NCBI GenBank assembly: GCA_007693835.1
Contig: RECW01000131.1
Span: 1-45,858 of the forward strand
Length of the DNA: 45,858 nt
Direction: 5' to 3'
Source of the DNA: Paracoccaceae bacterium
GTDB lineage: Bacteria; Pseudomonadota; Alphaproteobacteria; Rhodobacterales; Rhodobacteraceae
The notes under the pieces are model-generated. The model saw only the letters and a program-made list of their open reading frames with translations, searched no databases and had not been told where the DNA came from. Made by a program: the position numbers and the translations under genes. Each line of letters begins with the position of its first letter. The first letter of the stretch is position 1. This document shows positions 45,595-45,858 of this stretch, in pieces.

Positions 45595-45858
45595 TCAGGC
45601 GGCTTCCTCGGCCTCCGCCGTCGCCTCGGCCTGCAGTTCGGCGGCGGGTTCGGTGATCGCGACCGAGGGTGGCGGGAACCTCGACCATCGGCGTCGCCGC
45701 CTGGCCGTGCGCCCCCACGGCGACCCGGCGCGCGAGCGCGACCAGCGTCATCAGCGCCGATGTCGCGATGATCACCCGCGGCAGCGCCGCCCAGCCGAAG
45801 GCGGGCAGCAGGGCGGCGACGATCATCGGCCCGACGACAGCCCCTGCCGAGTTCGCCA
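45595..45858 (-). CDS. C-terminal end of an MFS transporter, partial, with apparent frameshift
   Basis: The visible protein begins beyond the window edge. It reads NSAGAVVGPMIVAALLPAFG, typical of an MFS inner helix, then a last helix (LPRVIIATSALMTLVALARR) and a tail. After TPMVEVP the uninterrupted frame turns into Arg/Gly-rich nonsense and runs to 45536, overlapping the convergent gene by 52 bases. In the neighbouring frame the tail is PPSVAITEPAAELQAEATAE then EEAA and a stop at 45595-45597. Removing one G from the GGG at 45674-45676 joins the two frames. Either the gene carries a real 1-base insertion that replaces the tail, or this is a sequence error. The helices are complete, so the transporter may still work. 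Confidence 0.7.

Overview
The window is about 45.9 kb of very GC-rich (roughly 70%) bacterial chromosome. It is densely packed with short intergenic gaps and many 4-base start/stop overlaps. It suggests an alphaproteobacterium, most likely a Rhodobacterales/Paracoccaceae-type organism. The signs are the yidC - MOSC - yihA - argB block, a two-domain cold-shock protein followed by a DUF192 gene, an IalB-family secreted protein, an lpxD - acyl carrier protein - ketoacyl synthase run, and frequent GTG/TTG starts with Shine-Dalgarno (SD) sequences. No rRNA, tRNA, CRISPR array, insertion sequence, phage gene or integrase was found. The content is mostly housekeeping, transport and metabolism.

Layout. 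1-2127 (minus): THUMP-type RNA methyltransferase, hotdog thioesterase, and the N-terminus of a CPA1 Na+/H+ antiporter cut by the window edge. 2522-6800 (plus): adaptor and pump of an RND efflux system, without an outer-membrane channel. 6804-11805: dabB-dabA, a two-protein inorganic-carbon accumulation system, with a divergent LysR regulator and a good LysR-type operator between them. 11810-15838 (minus): flavin-dependent LLM oxidoreductase, an M24 aminopeptidase P and a putative lipoprotein. 15945-21384 (plus): double cold-shock protein, DUF192 protein, argG, hrpB and a LysE-family exporter. 21389-25912 (minus): DUF4212 subunit, sodium:solute symporter, a cNMP/CBS/nucleotidyltransferase sensor protein and a small membrane protein, i.e. 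a signal-coupled solute (probably acetate-type) uptake operon. Three helically phased copies of one 8-mer (the third with one mismatch) lie upstream of it. 26084-27154 (minus): AbrB/COG3180 membrane protein.

27513-32976 (plus): yidC, MOSC protein, yihA, an MFS transporter and argB. 32985-33725 (minus): secreted DUF3108 protein. 33987-37110 (plus): fatty-acid-hydroxylase-type membrane protein, acyl-CoA ligase and 3-hydroxybutyrate dehydrogenase. 37151-39741 (plus): lpxD, an acyl carrier protein and a ketoacyl-ACP synthase. 39767-40258 (minus): IalB protein. 40259-40700 is the largest non-coding gap. It holds the most interesting signal, a candidate minus-strand small RNA with an anti-SD CCTCCTCCC loop and a near-perfect intrinsic terminator. 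The gap also holds an FNR/CRP-like dyad, another palindrome and a plus-strand terminator-like hairpin. 40701-45858: DUF853 ATPase, ABC-F protein, a small membrane protein, a DUF3445 haem-dependent oxidative N-demethylase-type protein, and the C-terminus of an MFS transporter with an apparent 1-base frameshift.

How they work together. Arginine synthesis is represented twice (argG, argB). Lipid A/acyl supply (lpxD-ACP-KAS) sits beside a ketone-body/PHB-linked operon (ligase-bdhA). Carbon uptake appears in two forms, DabAB for inorganic carbon and the sodium symporter operon for an organic anion. All assignments rest on reading motifs in the translated sequence; no database search was run.
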